Below are positions 10,717 through 19,025 of a stretch of DNA of 64,000 nucleotides, piece after piece. Each line of letters starts with the position of its first letter. Position 1 is the first letter of the stretch. The notes below the pieces were generated by a model, which made no database searches, was not told the origin of the DNA, and worked only from the letters and a program-made list of their open reading frames with translations. The stretch is taken from the NCBI GenBank assembly GCA_016125335.1, contig WGLY01000017.1, positions 124,001-188,000 on the forward strand. Reading direction: 5' to 3'. A program made the position numbers and the translations under genes. This DNA is from Frankiales bacterium. GTDB lineage: Bacteria; Actinomycetota; Actinomycetes; S36-B12; CAIYMF01.

Positions 10717-11295
10717 ATGACCGACAGGCAGGACGACGCGACCGTCGACGCGGGCCCCGCGCAGGACGACGAGCAGCCCCGCATCGTCATCGTGGGCGCG
10801 GACGGTCAGCCCGTGGCCACGGTGCCGGTCTCCGGCTCCGAGGAGGAGCGCGAGGGCTCGGTGGCCGACCTCGTCGAGCAGCCGGCCAAGGTCATGCGCA
10901 TCGGCAGCATGATCAAGCAGCTCCTCGAGGAGGTGCGCACCGCGCCGCTCGACGAGGCCTCGCGCAGCCGGCTCAAGGAGATCCACCGCCGCTCGATCGC
11001 CGAGCTCGAGGACGGCCTCGCGCCCGAGCTGGTCGAGGAGCTCGAGCGCCTCTCGCTGCCGTTCACCGAGGAGTCGACCCCGAGCGACGCCGAGCTGCGG
11101 ATCGCGCAGGCGCAGCTCGTCGGCTGGCTCGAGGGCCTCTTCCACGGGATCCAGACCGCGCTGTTCGCCCAGCAGATGGCCGCGCAGGCCCAGTTCGAGC
11201 AGATGCGCCGTCGGGCCATCGCCGGACCCGGCCGCGGCGACTCCGGCGTCCCGGGGGTGCCGGCGCCCAACGAGGGCAACGGCCTCTACCTCTGA
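10717..11295 (+). CDS. bpa: Bacterial proteasome activator Bpa/PafE
   Basis: A 192-residue homologue of mycobacterial Bpa (PafE), an ATP-independent ring that opens the 20S proteasome and feeds it unfolded proteins such as HspR. The helical core is recognisable from [20 protein letters not shown] through [20 protein letters not shown]. The protein ends in NGLYL, matching the C-terminal GQYL-type motif that docks into the proteasome, with Leu for Gln at the second position. I take the ATG at 10717 over an in-frame TTG four codons earlier. Its presence implies that the organism has a 20S proteasome, whose genes are not in this window. Confidence 0.9.
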   Translation: MTDRQDDATVDAGPAQDDEQPRIVIVGADGQPVATVPVSGSEEEREGSVADLVEQPAKVMRIGSMIKQLLEEVRTAPLDEASRSRLKEIHRRSIAELEDGLAPELVEELERLSLPFTEESTPSDAELRIAQAQLVGWLEGLFHGIQTALFAQQMAAQAQFEQMRRRAIAGPGRGDSGVPGVPAPNEGNGLYL

Positions 11296-11351
11296 CCCGC
11301 GCGCCCGGGCTGCGCCGGAACACGCGCGACACGGACCCGTACGCTCGTCCC

Positions 11352-12665
11352 GTGATCGATCTCAAGGTGATCCGGGACGACCCCGACCAGGTGCGCGCCT
11401 CGCAGCGCGCCCGCGGCGAGGACGAGACCGTCGTCGACCGCCTCCTCGCCGCCGACGAGCAGCGCCGCGCGGCCGAGGTGTCCTACGGCGCCCTGCGCGC
11501 CGAGCAGAAGGAGCTCGGCCGCCGCATCGGGCCCGTCCAGGGCGCGCTGAAGAAGGCGGACGACGACGCGCGCGCCGCGCTCACCGCCGAGCTCGACGGG
11601 CTCATGGCCGGCGCCGCGGAGCTCGCCGACCGCGTCAAGGCGGCCGAGGCCGAGCGCGACGACGCCGACGCCCGCACGCAGGAGCTGCTCGCGCTGCTGT
11701 CCAACCTCGTCGACCCGGCGGCGCCGGTGGGCGGCGAGGCCGACTTCACCGTCCTCGAGCACGTCGGCACGCCGCGCGACTTCGCCGCCGAGGGCTTCGC
11801 CCCGCGCGACCACGTCGAGATCGGCGAGCTGCTCGGCGCCATCGACGTCGAGCGCGGCGCCAAGGTGTCCGGCTCGCGCTTCTACTACCTCACCGGCGTG
11901 GGCGCCCTGCTCGAGCTCGCCCTCATCAACCACGCGGTGGCGCTGGCCACCGGCAACGGGTTCGTGCCCGTCATCCCGCCGGCGCTGGTCAAGCCGCCCG
12001 CGATGGAGGGCACCGGCTTCCTCGGCCAGGCCGCCGAGAACGTCTACCGGCTCGAGGCCGACGACATGTACCTCGTCGGCACCGCCGAGGTGCCGCTGGC
12101 GGCGTACCACTCCGACGAGATCCTCGACGCCGCGAGCCTGCCGCGCCGCTACGTCGGCTGGTCGCCGAGCTACCGGCGCGAGGCCGGCTCGGGCGGGCGC
12201 GACACCCGCGGCATCTGGCGCGTGCACTGGTTCGACAAGGTCGAGATGTTCACCTACTGCGAGCCGCAGGACGCCGTCGCCGAGCACGCGCGGCTGCTCG
12301 CGTTCGAGCGCGAGTTCCTCGACAGCCTCGAGCTGCCCTACCGCGTCATCGACGTCGCCTCGGGCGACCTCGGCGCGTCGGCGGCCCGCAAGTTCGACAT
12401 CGAGGCATGGGTGCCGTCCTACGGCGACTACCGCGAGGTGACCTCCACCTCGAACTGCACGCAGTTCCAGGCCCGCCGGCTGCGCATCCGCCTGCGCGAC
12501 GGCGAGGGCGTGAGGCCCCTCGCCACGCTGAACGGGACGCTCGTGGCGGTCACGCGGACCATCGTGGCGCTGCTGGAGAACCACCAGCTCGCCGACGGCT
12601 CCGTGCGGGTGCCGGCCGCCCTGCGCCCCTACCTCGGCGGCCGCGAGGTGCTCGCGCCGCAGTGA
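11352..12665 (+). CDS. serS: Seryl-tRNA synthetase
   Basis: A 437-residue class II synthetase that charges tRNA-Ser. It begins [20 protein letters not shown] with the long N-terminal helical arm (to about residue 110) that grips the extra arm of tRNA-Ser. Catalytic motifs follow: motif 2 around [20 protein letters not shown] and motif 3 near [20 protein letters not shown] start, 56 bases after bpa, and CGTGATCGAT is the only start that gives the standard N-terminus. Length fits the family. Confidence 0.97.
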   Translation: MIDLKVIRDDPDQVRASQRARGEDETVVDRLLAADEQRRAAEVSYGALRAEQKELGRRIGPVQGALKKADDDARAALTAELDGLMAGAAELADRVKAAEAERDDADARTQELLALLSNLVDPAAPVGGEADFTVLEHVGTPRDFAAEGFAPRDHVEIGELLGAIDVERGAKVSGSRFYYLTGVGALLELALINHAVALATGNGFVPVIPPALVKPPAMEGTGFLGQAAENVYRLEADDMYLVGTAEVPLAAYHSDEILDAASLPRRYVGWSPSYRREAGSGGRDTRGIWRVHWFDKVEMFTYCEPQDAVAEHARLLAFEREFLDSLELPYRVIDVASGDLGASAARKFDIEAWVPSYGDYREVTSTSNCTQFQARRLRIRLRDGEGVRPLATLNGTLVAVTRTIVALLENHQLADGSVRVPAALRPYLGGREVLAPQ

Positions 12666-12686
12666 CGCCCGGCGTCCCGGCCGCGG

Positions 12687-13748
12687 TCAGGACGCCGTGT
12701 CGCGCAGGACGACGGAGTCGACGGCCACGCGCTGGGGCGCGCCGGCCGTGCTGGCCACCACGAGCCCGCCCAGCCAGCCGTCCGCGGGCGCGGGACGGGT
12801 CGAGGTGACCGAGCGCACCTTGTGCCCGTTGACGAACAGCGTGAGCGCTGTGGCCTTGCCGTCCGGCCGGGTGACGCAGGTGCCGGTCACCGTGAGGCGT
12901 CCCCGGGGCGCCGACGTCGTGCCCTGCGCCAGCACCCGCGGCGTGCTGCCGGTGGCGATGGAGCCCCGCACCTGCTCGATGAACCACCGGTGCCCGGGGA
13001 AGACGACGAACTCGTAGAGCAGCGCCTGCGCGCCGCTGCCCTGGTCGCACGTGACGCCGACGCCGGACTGCCCGGACGCGGACGGGTCCAGGACGTAGTG
13101 AGCGGTCACGCTCATGTGGACGACCGGGTCCTGGTAGGGCGCGTAGGCGTAGTGGTGCAGCGCCCCCTTGGCGACCACGACGTAGCGGCCGTGCTGGTAG
13201 GCGAAGGTCGTGCCCGAGGGCAGCGTGCGGGTGGGCCAGCCCGACCCGGCGGAGGAGAAGTCGTCCGAGAACACCACCGTGCCCTGCGTGGCGCTCGTGA
13301 CGGCGGTGCCCCGGTGCCCGCCGGTCGGTGACGCGCTCGCCGACGGTGCCGTCGGGTCGCCGGCACCCGGCACCGCGGCCGGGGGCGTGGTGGTGGTGGG
13401 CAGCGACGCCGTGGCCGGCGTGCTGCCGCCGCCGCGCAGCAGCCCCACGGCCACCACGGCGAGCGCCACGAGGGCCAGGCCGCCGAGCACGAGCAGGACG
13501 ACCGCGCCGCTGCGCGGGCCGCGCCGGGCGTCCGACCGGGCCGGCGCGTCCTGCGGGGCCGCGGGCCAGGCGGTCGCGGCCGGGTCCTCGGTCCAGGCCG
13601 ATCCGCCCCAGGTCGCGGGCGGGCTGACGGCGGGTCCGCCGCCGGCCGGGGCCACATGGTCGGTCCAGGAGACGCCGTCCCACCAGCGGGTCGCGCCGGC
13701 GGCGTCGACGTACCACCCCGGCGGCGCCGGGGTGCCCTCGTCCGTCAC
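12687..13748 (-). CDS. DUF2510 membrane-anchored protein with C-terminal lectin-like domain
   Basis: A 353-residue protein of unknown function. It opens with a DUF2510 module (PPGWYVDAAGATRWWDGVSW, residues 8-27), a short Trp-rich motif common in actinobacterial membrane proteins. One transmembrane helix follows (about 90-112, VVLLVLGGLALVALAVVAVG), then a Thr/Pro/Ala-rich linker. The C-terminal region (about 165-353) starts FSDDFSSAGSGW and has the pattern of a concanavalin/LamG-like beta-sandwich with two cysteines. The C half should lie outside the cell. GTG start at 13748. Monocistronic and convergent with serS. Confidence 0.7.
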   Translation of the reverse strand: MTDEGTPAPPGWYVDAAGATRWWDGVSWTDHVAPAGGGPAVSPPATWGGSAWTEDPAATAWPAAPQDAPARSDARRGPRSGAVVLLVLGGLALVALAVVAVGLLRGGGSTPATASLPTTTTPPAAVPGAGDPTAPSASASPTGGHRGTAVTSATQGTVVFSDDFSSAGSGWPTRTLPSGTTFAYQHGRYVVVAKGALHHYAYAPYQDPVVHMSVTAHYVLDPSASGQSGVGVTCDQGSGAQALLYEFVVFPGHRWFIEQVRGSIATGSTPRVLAQGTTSAPRGRLTVTGTCVTRPDGKATALTLFVNGHKVRSVTSTRPAPADGWLGGLVVASTAGAPQRVAVDSVVLRDTAS

Positions 13749-13880
13749 GTGTCGCCGCCCCCTGTCGCCCTCGCCCGTCCGGTGGTCGCCCGACGACCGT
13801 AACCCAGGGGCGATGGCGCGCGGGCCACCCGTCCGGGGGGACGGGTGGCCGGGTCGGCCGGGTCGAGGGGCGCCGGCGGC

Positions 13881-14174
13881 TCAGCGCGAGGAGTCGAAGA
13901 CCCGCGCGGCCACGGCGCGGATGACGGCGGCCGGCTGCTCGTCGAGGGGTGCGCCGGGGAGCACGGAGCCGAGGTCGGTGAGGTCGACGAGGGCGCCGGC
14001 CGGGGCCTGCGACCCGGAGCGGACCCGGCGGGCGCGGGCCCGGCGGCGCAGGGACCGGCCGCCTCCGCGCACGAGGTTGGCGACCACGAGCGCCCACAGC
14101 ACGAGCGGGACGCCCACCACGGCTCCGAGGAGCATGCCCAGCAGCATCCTCGTGACCAGCTCGCCTGCGCTCAT
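13881..14174 (-). CDS. Small membrane protein of unknown function
   Basis: A 97-residue protein with one or two membrane helices at the N-terminus (MLLGMLLGAVVGVPLVLWAL, residues 10-29), then a basic stretch [13 protein letters not shown] and an acidic-to-neutral tail. The ATG at 14174 has a strong ribosome site (AAGGAGA) at good spacing, which is why I call it despite the lack of a recognised family. The positive-inside rule puts the tail in the cytoplasm. No function is suggested by its neighbours. Confidence 0.6.
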   Translation of the reverse strand: MSAGELVTRMLLGMLLGAVVGVPLVLWALVVANLVRGGGRSLRRRARARRVRSGSQAPAGALVDLTDLGSVLPGAPLDEQPAAVIRAVAARVFDSSR

Positions 14175-14282
14175 GGCGGGTCTCCTTCCGGCTCGGGATC
14201 GACGGTACGCCCGGTCCGCGCAACCCGCCGCGCGCAGGCGCGACACGTGCACGGAGCGTGAGCAGGGCGCGAGGATGCCCCC

Positions 14283-14852
14283 GTGACGACCGCCGAACCC
14301 CCCTCGCCCGCACCGCTCCCGGACGTGCTGTCCGGGCCGCGGCTCGACCTCGTGCTCGTCCCGGTCGACACGCTCCTGGCCCGCGCCGCGGCGGACGACC
14401 CGGTGCCCCTCGGGTTCACCGACCCCGAGGACGTGCTCTCCCCCGACGACTCGCCGCTGCGCTACCGCGTGGCGCAGGTGCGGGCCGACCCGTCGGTCAA
14501 CCCGTGGCTGATCCGGGTCGCGGTGCTGCGCGAGACCGGCGAGGTGGTGGGGCTGGCGAACTTCCACGGGCCCCCGGACGAGGCCGGGATGGTGGAGATC
14601 GGGTACCGGGTGCGCCCGGCGCACCGACGGCAGGGCTACGCCCGCGAGATGGCGCTCACCCTGTGGCGCGCGGCCGCCGCGCGCCCGGACGTGCGGGTGC
14701 TGCGCGCCACCGTCTCGCCCGGGAACACGGCGTCGATCCGGCTGATCGAGGGGGCGGGCCTGCGCCACGTCGGCGAGCAGGACGACCCGGAGGACGGGCT
14801 GGAGCTCGTCTACGAGATCGGGGCGCAGGAGTTCCTCGCCCGCCACCCCTGA
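14283..14852 (+). CDS. GNAT family N-acetyltransferase
   Basis: A 189-residue GNAT protein of the RimJ/RimL-like group. The acetyl-CoA site is seen in YRVRPAHRRQGYAREMALTL (about residues 107-126), followed by TVSPGNTASIRLIEGAGLRHVGE, the usual ribosomal-protein-acetyltransferase-like C-terminal pattern. GTG start; single gene divergent from the small membrane protein. Substrate cannot be assigned. Confidence 0.88.
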   Translation: MTTAEPPSPAPLPDVLSGPRLDLVLVPVDTLLARAAADDPVPLGFTDPEDVLSPDDSPLRYRVAQVRADPSVNPWLIRVAVLRETGEVVGLANFHGPPDEAGMVEIGYRVRPAHRRQGYAREMALTLWRAAAARPDVRVLRATVSPGNTASIRLIEGAGLRHVGEQDDPEDGLELVYEIGAQEFLARHP

Positions 14853-14921
14853 GACCGCGTCGCGGCACCGTCCCGACGGCACGGGGTGGCGGCACCGCGC
14901 CCGTGCTGGGAGTCTCCGCAC

Positions 14922-16409
14922 GTGACCACCGACCCGCACCCCGCCACGGCGGGGCTGGCCGCCACCTCCGCCGCCGACCTCGCCGCGGACCTCGCCGCCG
15001 GGCGCACCACCTCGGTCGAGGTCGTCCGCGCGCTGCGCGAGCGCATCGCCGCCGTGGACGACGCCGGGCCCCAGCTGCGCAGCGTGCTGGCCCTGGCCGC
15101 CGACGCCGAGGAGCAGGCCGCGGCGCTCGACGCCGAGCGCGCCGCGGGGCAGGTGCGCGGCCCGCTGCACGGCGTGCCGGTGCTCATCAAGGACAACATC
15201 GAGGCGCTCGGGCTGCCCGGGTCGGCCGGCTCGCTGGCGCTGGCCGGGCGGCCGGTGGAGCGCGACGCGGACCTCGTCGCCTCGATGCGCGCAGCCGGTC
15301 TCGTCGTGCTCGGCGCCACCAACCTGTCGGAGTGGGCCAACATGCGCTCGCCGCACTCCACCAGCGGCTGGTCGGCGGTGGGCGGCCTCACCGGCAACCC
15401 CTGGCGCCTGGACCGCAGCGCCGGGGGGTCGTCGTCAGGCTCGGGCGCCGCGGTCGCGGCCGGGCTGGCCCCGCTGGCCGTGGGCACGGAGACCGACGGC
15501 TCGATCACCTGCCCGAGCTCGCTCAACGGCTGCGTGGGGCTCAAGCCCGGCGTGGGCCTCGTGCCCACCACCGGCGTCGTGCCGCTCGCGGCCAGCCAGG
15601 ACGCGCCGGGCCCGATGGCGCGCACCGTCGCCGACGCCGCCCTGCTTCTCTCGGCCATGACCGGCGACGCCTCCTACGCCGGCGCCCCGGGCACGCTCGC
15701 CGTCGACGGCCTGCGCCTCGGCGCCGGCTCCGGCTGGCTGTCGGGCCACCCCGGCACCGACGCGCTGTTCGCCGACGTCGTCGAGCGCCTGCGCGCCGCC
15801 GGCGCGCAGGTGGGCGAGGCCGACGTGACGCCGGTGGCCGGCACGGGCGCGGCCGAGCTGACCGTGCTGGTGTGCGAGCTGCGCGAGGACCTCGACGTCT
15901 ACCTCGCCTCCCGCGGCGGCCCCGGCCCCGCCTCGGTCGAGGAGCTCATCGCCTTCAACCGCGAGCACGCCGAGCACGAGCTCGCGCACTTCGGCCAGGA
16001 GTTCCTCGAGATGGCGGCGTCCTCCCAGGGCCGCGAGGACCCGGCGTACGCCGAGGCCCGCACCCGGTGCCTGGCGTGGGCGATCGACGAGAACCTCGGC
16101 CCGGCCCTCGAGGGGCCGGACGCGCCGGAGTTCCTGGTGGCACCGGCGTACGCGCCGGCCTGGAAGAGCGACCTGCTCGCCGGCGACCACTTCCTCGGCG
16201 GCGGGCTGGCCAGCGCCGCCCCCTCGATCGCGGGCTGGCCGGTGCTGTGCGTGCCCATGGGGCTCGTCGCCGGGCTGCCCGTGGGCCTCGTGCTCGTGGG
16301 ACGGCCGGGCAGCGAGGCCCGGCTGCTCGCCGCGGGCCACGCCGTGGAGGGCCTGCTCGCGCTGGGCGCGGCCCTGCGGCCCGCCTGGGCCGCCCCCTCG
16401 CGGGGGTGA
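14922..16409 (+). CDS. Amidase (amidase signature family)
   Basis: A 495-residue amide hydrolase. The Ser-cisSer-Lys triad is in place: Lys in VLIKDN (about residue 89) and the glycine/serine loop GGSSSGSGAAVAAGLAPLAV leading to GTETDGSITCPSS, with the nucleophile Ser in the last segment. I use the GTG at 14922, 69 bases after the GNAT stop; an in-frame GTG 12 codons earlier adds an atypical N-terminus. The protein has no signal peptide. It resembles amidases acting on aliphatic or peptide amides more than GatA, as there are no gatB/gatC genes nearby; substrate unknown. Confidence 0.88.
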   Translation: MTTDPHPATAGLAATSAADLAADLAAGRTTSVEVVRALRERIAAVDDAGPQLRSVLALAADAEEQAAALDAERAAGQVRGPLHGVPVLIKDNIEALGLPGSAGSLALAGRPVERDADLVASMRAAGLVVLGATNLSEWANMRSPHSTSGWSAVGGLTGNPWRLDRSAGGSSSGSGAAVAAGLAPLAVGTETDGSITCPSSLNGCVGLKPGVGLVPTTGVVPLAASQDAPGPMARTVADAALLLSAMTGDASYAGAPGTLAVDGLRLGAGSGWLSGHPGTDALFADVVERLRAAGAQVGEADVTPVAGTGAAELTVLVCELREDLDVYLASRGGPGPASVEELIAFNREHAEHELAHFGQEFLEMAASSQGREDPAYAEARTRCLAWAIDENLGPALEGPDAPEFLVAPAYAPAWKSDLLAGDHFLGGGLASAAPSIAGWPVLCVPMGLVAGLPVGLVLVGRPGSEARLLAAGHAVEGLLALGAALRPAWAAPSRG

Positions 16410-16473
16410 CCCGCCCCCTGGGCCGTCCGCTCCCGCCGCGGGCGCGCGAGCGGTGCTGGGGGAGGATGGCGCG

Positions 16474-17370
16474 GTGACCGGAGCGGCGAGCGGGACCGAG
16501 CGCGCGGGCACCTCGTGGCAGGCGCTGGCCGCCGGCGTCCGGCTGCTGGCCACCGACCTCGACGGCACCCTGCTGCGCCCGGACGGCTCGGTCTCGGCCA
16601 CGACGGTGGAGGTCTTCGCCCGGGCCCGCGCGGCCGGCTTCCCCCTCGTGTTCGTCACGGGCCGGCCGCCGCGCTGGCTGCCCGTCGTCGCGGCGGCCAC
16701 CGGGCACGGCGGCGCGGCGATCTGCGCCAACGGCGGCGTGGTGCTCGACCTCGAGACCCACGAGATCCTGCGCAGCCACCCGATCGACCCCGAGGTGATC
16801 GACGAGGTCGTGCGCACCCTGCGCGCGCAGCTGCCCGGCGTCGGCTTCGCGGCGGAGTGGGTGGAGGAGGGCAGCGGGGCGGTCGCCCGCGACACCGACT
16901 TCGCGCACGAGACCGCCTACGTGCCCCGCGTGACCGCGGCCGGCGCGGTGGTCGGCGCGGACATCCGTGCGGTGACCGCCGGGCACCGCGTGGTGAAGCT
17001 GCTCGCCCGGGCCGCCGGCACCGGCCACGACGCCGACAGCCTGCTCGACCACGCGCTCGAGCACGTCGAGCACCTCGTCGCGGTCACCCACTCCAACTCC
17101 GCCGACGTGCTGCTGGAGATGAGCGCGCTCGGCGTCGACAAGGGCGCCGCCCTGGCCGAGCACGCCGCGGGCCTGGGCCTGGCCGCGGCTGACGTCGCCG
17201 CCGCCGGGGACATGCCCAACGACGTCCCCATGCTGCGCTGGGCCGGGGTGGGGCTGGGGGTCGCGGGCGCGCACCCGCGCGTGCTCGAGGTGGCCGACGC
17301 CGTGCTCCCCGGCCCGTCCGACGACGGCGTCGCGCAGTTCCTCGACGCCGTGCTCGCCGCCCGCGGCTGA
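16474..17370 (+). CDS. HAD-superfamily phosphatase, Cof/YidA type
   Basis: A 298-residue HAD IIB hydrolase. Motif I is DLDGTLL (residues 29-35 region, with the nucleophile Asp), motif II FVTGRPP, motif III near VDKGAAL, and motif IV GDMPNDVPML. The large cap between motifs II and III fits the Cof subfamily, which dephosphorylates sugar phosphates and cofactors such as PLP or FMN. GTG start at 16474 with GGGGGAGGA about eight bases upstream. Stands alone 64 bases after the amidase. Confidence 0.9.
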   Translation: MTGAASGTERAGTSWQALAAGVRLLATDLDGTLLRPDGSVSATTVEVFARARAAGFPLVFVTGRPPRWLPVVAAATGHGGAAICANGGVVLDLETHEILRSHPIDPEVIDEVVRTLRAQLPGVGFAAEWVEEGSGAVARDTDFAHETAYVPRVTAAGAVVGADIRAVTAGHRVVKLLARAAGTGHDADSLLDHALEHVEHLVAVTHSNSADVLLEMSALGVDKGAALAEHAAGLGLAAADVAAAGDMPNDVPMLRWAGVGLGVAGAHPRVLEVADAVLPGPSDDGVAQFLDAVLAARG

Positions 17371-17445
17371 CCGGCGGCCCCCGTGCGCGGGGGGTGTGAG
17401 CCGCGCCACATCCGCCCGCGAGCCGTCCCCTGAGCGGACGTCCGA

Positions 17446-17459
17446 TGTGACCGGTTACA
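17446..17459. promoter_or_regulatory. Near-palindromic operator candidate upstream of the riboswitch
   Basis: TGTGACCGGTTACA is a 14-bp palindrome with one mismatch, placed in the -35 region of a promoter whose likely -10 is TACCGT (17472-17477). The half-site GTAACC resembles hexamers reported for the actinobacterial cell-wall response regulator MtrA, although those are usually direct repeats. It would add a protein-level control to the riboswitch downstream. Confidence 0.35.
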
Positions 17460-17517
17460 GGGGGTCCTGCCTACCGTCCTGCGTCGCTCGCGTCCGCACG
17501 GGACCGCCGTGCACGGG

Positions 17518-17646
17518 CGACGCGCTCAATCGCGGGGCCGTCAGGCGCCGCGAGCCGGGGACCCACTCTCCTGGGGCGAATCGCCGCACCCGTGCGGCGT
17601 AGGGCACCTCTTGGCCCGAGCCCGTCAGCTCACCCGGTCGGCGTTG
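17518..17646 (+). ncRNA. Cyclic di-AMP riboswitch (ydaO/yuaA type)
   Basis: The leader of the NlpC/P60 gene carries the conserved pieces of this class in order: CGCTCAATC, GAGCCGGGGACCCA (about 17552-17565), TGGGGCGAATC, TAGGGC, and CCCGAGCCCGTCAGCTCACC (about 17615-17635). The outer stem closes with CGACGC (17518-17523) against GCGTTG (17641-17646). The ribosome site AGAGGAG follows directly. In actinobacteria this element controls cell-wall hydrolase and resuscitation-factor genes and is normally turned off by c-di-AMP. No obvious intrinsic terminator lies between aptamer and start, so the switch could act on ribosome access; this is inference. Confidence 0.9.
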
Positions 17647-17661
17647 AGAGGAGTCCGTTTC

Positions 17662-18282
17662 GTGCTGCCCGCAACCCGACGCCGGGTCCTCCCGGCCTCG
17701 TTGCTGCTGACCGGCGCCCTCGGCGCCGGCATCCTCGGGACCTCGGTCCCCGCCCAGGCCGCCACCATCGCGCCCGCGTCGGTCACGACCGCCGTGAGCA
17801 CCACCACCGCGGCCACGACCACCACGACGTCCGCCAAGGCCGCCGCTGCCGCCGCCCTGCGCGCGCGGATCACCGCCAACCGCGCCCGGATGCGCGCGGC
17901 CGCCGCGCACCGTGCCGCGGTGCGCGGCAAGGCCGTGCACATCGCCCGCACGCGGCTCGGCATGCGCTACGTCGCCGGCGCCGCCGGCCCCACGCGCTTC
18001 GACTGCTCGGGCCTCGCGATGTACGTCGTGAAGCACACCACCGGCCGTTCGCTGCCCCACTACTCGCGGGCCCAGTACGGCGTCATGCGGCACGTCTCGC
18101 GCCGCAACCTGCACCCCGGCGACCTCGTGTTCTTCTTCCGCCACGGGGCGCACCACGTGGGCATCTACATCGGCCACGGCCGGATGATCAGCGCCACCAA
18201 CCCGCGCACCGGCGTCAAGATCGACCGCGTGTTCTCGGGCTGGTACGGCTCGCGCTACAGCGGTGCCGGCCGCCTGGTCTGA
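17662..18282 (+). CDS. Secreted NlpC/P60 peptidoglycan hydrolase
   Basis: A 206-residue exported endopeptidase expected to cleave stem peptides of peptidoglycan. A signal peptide (TRRRVLPASLLLTGAL, then cleavage after VPAQA at about residue 33) leads into a Thr/Ala-rich, probably coiled segment and the NlpC/P60 domain from about residue 90. The catalytic Cys is in RFDCSGLA and the His in HHVGIYIG; the third polar residue is probably in ISATNP. The GTG start is set by AGAGGAG at 17647-17653. The leader holds a c-di-AMP riboswitch, so output should fall when c-di-AMP is high. A strong terminator follows. Confidence 0.93.
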   Translation: MLPATRRRVLPASLLLTGALGAGILGTSVPAQAATIAPASVTTAVSTTTAATTTTTSAKAAAAAALRARITANRARMRAAAAHRAAVRGKAVHIARTRLGMRYVAGAAGPTRFDCSGLAMYVVKHTTGRSLPHYSRAQYGVMRHVSRRNLHPGDLVFFFRHGAHHVGIYIGHGRMISATNPRTGVKIDRVFSGWYGSRYSGAGRLV

Positions 18283-18295
18283 CCTCGCGCCACCC

Positions 18296-18328
18296 GGAGC
18301 CCGGCCCCCCTCGTGGGGGCCGGGCTCC
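18296..18328 (+). terminator. Strong intrinsic terminator-like hairpin after the NlpC/P60 gene
   Basis: A perfect 14-bp stem (GGAGCCCGGCCCCC with its complement) and a five-base loop CTCGT, 13 bases after the stop codon. No U-run follows, as is common for terminators in high-GC actinobacteria. It separates the hydrolase from the copper operon. Confidence 0.75.
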
Positions 18329-18368
18329 GTCGCGTCCCGCCACGGCGGTGGGCGTGAGCGACGTCACG

Positions 18369-18397
18369 TCGACACCCGTACCCCCTAGGGGTACCTT
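18369..18397 (+). promoter_or_regulatory. Promoter and CsoR operator of the copper operon
   Basis: A -35 box TCGACA (18369-18374) and a -10 box TACCTT (18392-18397) are 17 bases apart. The 17-bp palindrome GTACCCCCTAGGGGTAC (18378-18394) fills the spacer and the edge of the -10. It has the G-tract form known for CsoR operators of actinobacteria. Apo-CsoR bound here would block RNA polymerase; Cu(I) would release it. Confidence 0.85.
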
Positions 18398-18434
18398 GGC
18401 AGGCGTCAGGACGACACCTCACCCAGGAGCAGCC

Positions 18435-18719
18435 ATGAGCCACGGCTACAGCGCCGACAAGGACGCCGTCCTCGCCCGTCTGCGCCGCATCGAGGGGCAG
18501 GTGCGCGGCATCGCGCGCATGGTGGACGAGGACACCTACTGCATCGACGTGCTCACCCAGGTGTCCGCGGCGACCCGCGCGCTGGAGAACGTCGCGCTGC
18601 TGCTGCTCGAGGACCACCTCGACCACTGCGTCCGCGATGCCGCGGCCAAGGGCGGCCCGGAGGCCGACGAGAAGCTCGCCGAGGCCTCGGCCGCGATCGC
18701 GCGGCTCGTCCGCTCCTGA
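18435..18719 (+). CDS. csoR: Copper-sensing repressor CsoR
   Basis: A 94-residue helical repressor of the CsoR/RcnR family. The Cu(I) ligands Cys36 (TYCIDVLTQ), His61 and Cys65 (DHLDHCVRD) sit at exactly the positions known for the mycobacterial protein, so it is a copper rather than nickel or sulfur sensor. ATG start with GGAG six bases upstream. It is the first gene of csoR-copZ-copA and its own promoter carries the operator, so it represses itself. Confidence 0.95.
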   Translation: MSHGYSADKDAVLARLRRIEGQVRGIARMVDEDTYCIDVLTQVSAATRALENVALLLLEDHLDHCVRDAAAKGGPEADEKLAEASAAIARLVRS

Positions 18720-18765
18720 CCGCCCGCCACACCGAGAACCGGATCACCGCACGAGGAGAGCGAGC

Positions 18766-18975
18766 ATGACCACCACCGTCTGGACCGTCCAGGGCATGAC
18801 CTGCGGCCACTGCGTGCACGCCGTCACCGAGGAGGTGTCGGCCATCCCCGGCGTCTCCGGCGTGGAGGTCGACCTCGAGTCCGGCCGGGTCACCGTCGAG
18901 TCGGCCGAGGCCCCGTCCGAGGACGCCGTGCGCGCGGCCGTCGACGAGGCCGGCTACACCCTCGTCACCGCCTGA
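18766..18975 (+). CDS. copZ: Copper chaperone CopZ (HMA domain)
   Basis: A 69-residue heavy-metal-associated domain with the Cu(I) site GMTCGHC (residues 10-16) and the ferredoxin-like beta-alpha-beta pattern ending GYTLVTA. It should shuttle Cu(I) in the cytosol to CopA and possibly to CsoR. The ATG at 18766 has GAGGAGAG upstream and lies 46 bases behind csoR. Confidence 0.93.
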   Translation: MTTTVWTVQGMTCGHCVHAVTEEVSAIPGVSGVEVDLESGRVTVESAEAPSEDAVRAAVDEAGYTLVTA

Positions 18976-19025
18976 CCCGCCCGCACGGCGCGACGCCTTG
19001 CCGCCGCGCGACCCGAGGGAGCACC

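Noticed and set aside
10502-10720. A 72-codon frame ahead of bpa
   Set aside because: No ribosome site, Arg/Gly-rich translation and overlap with the bpa start; treated as non-coding.
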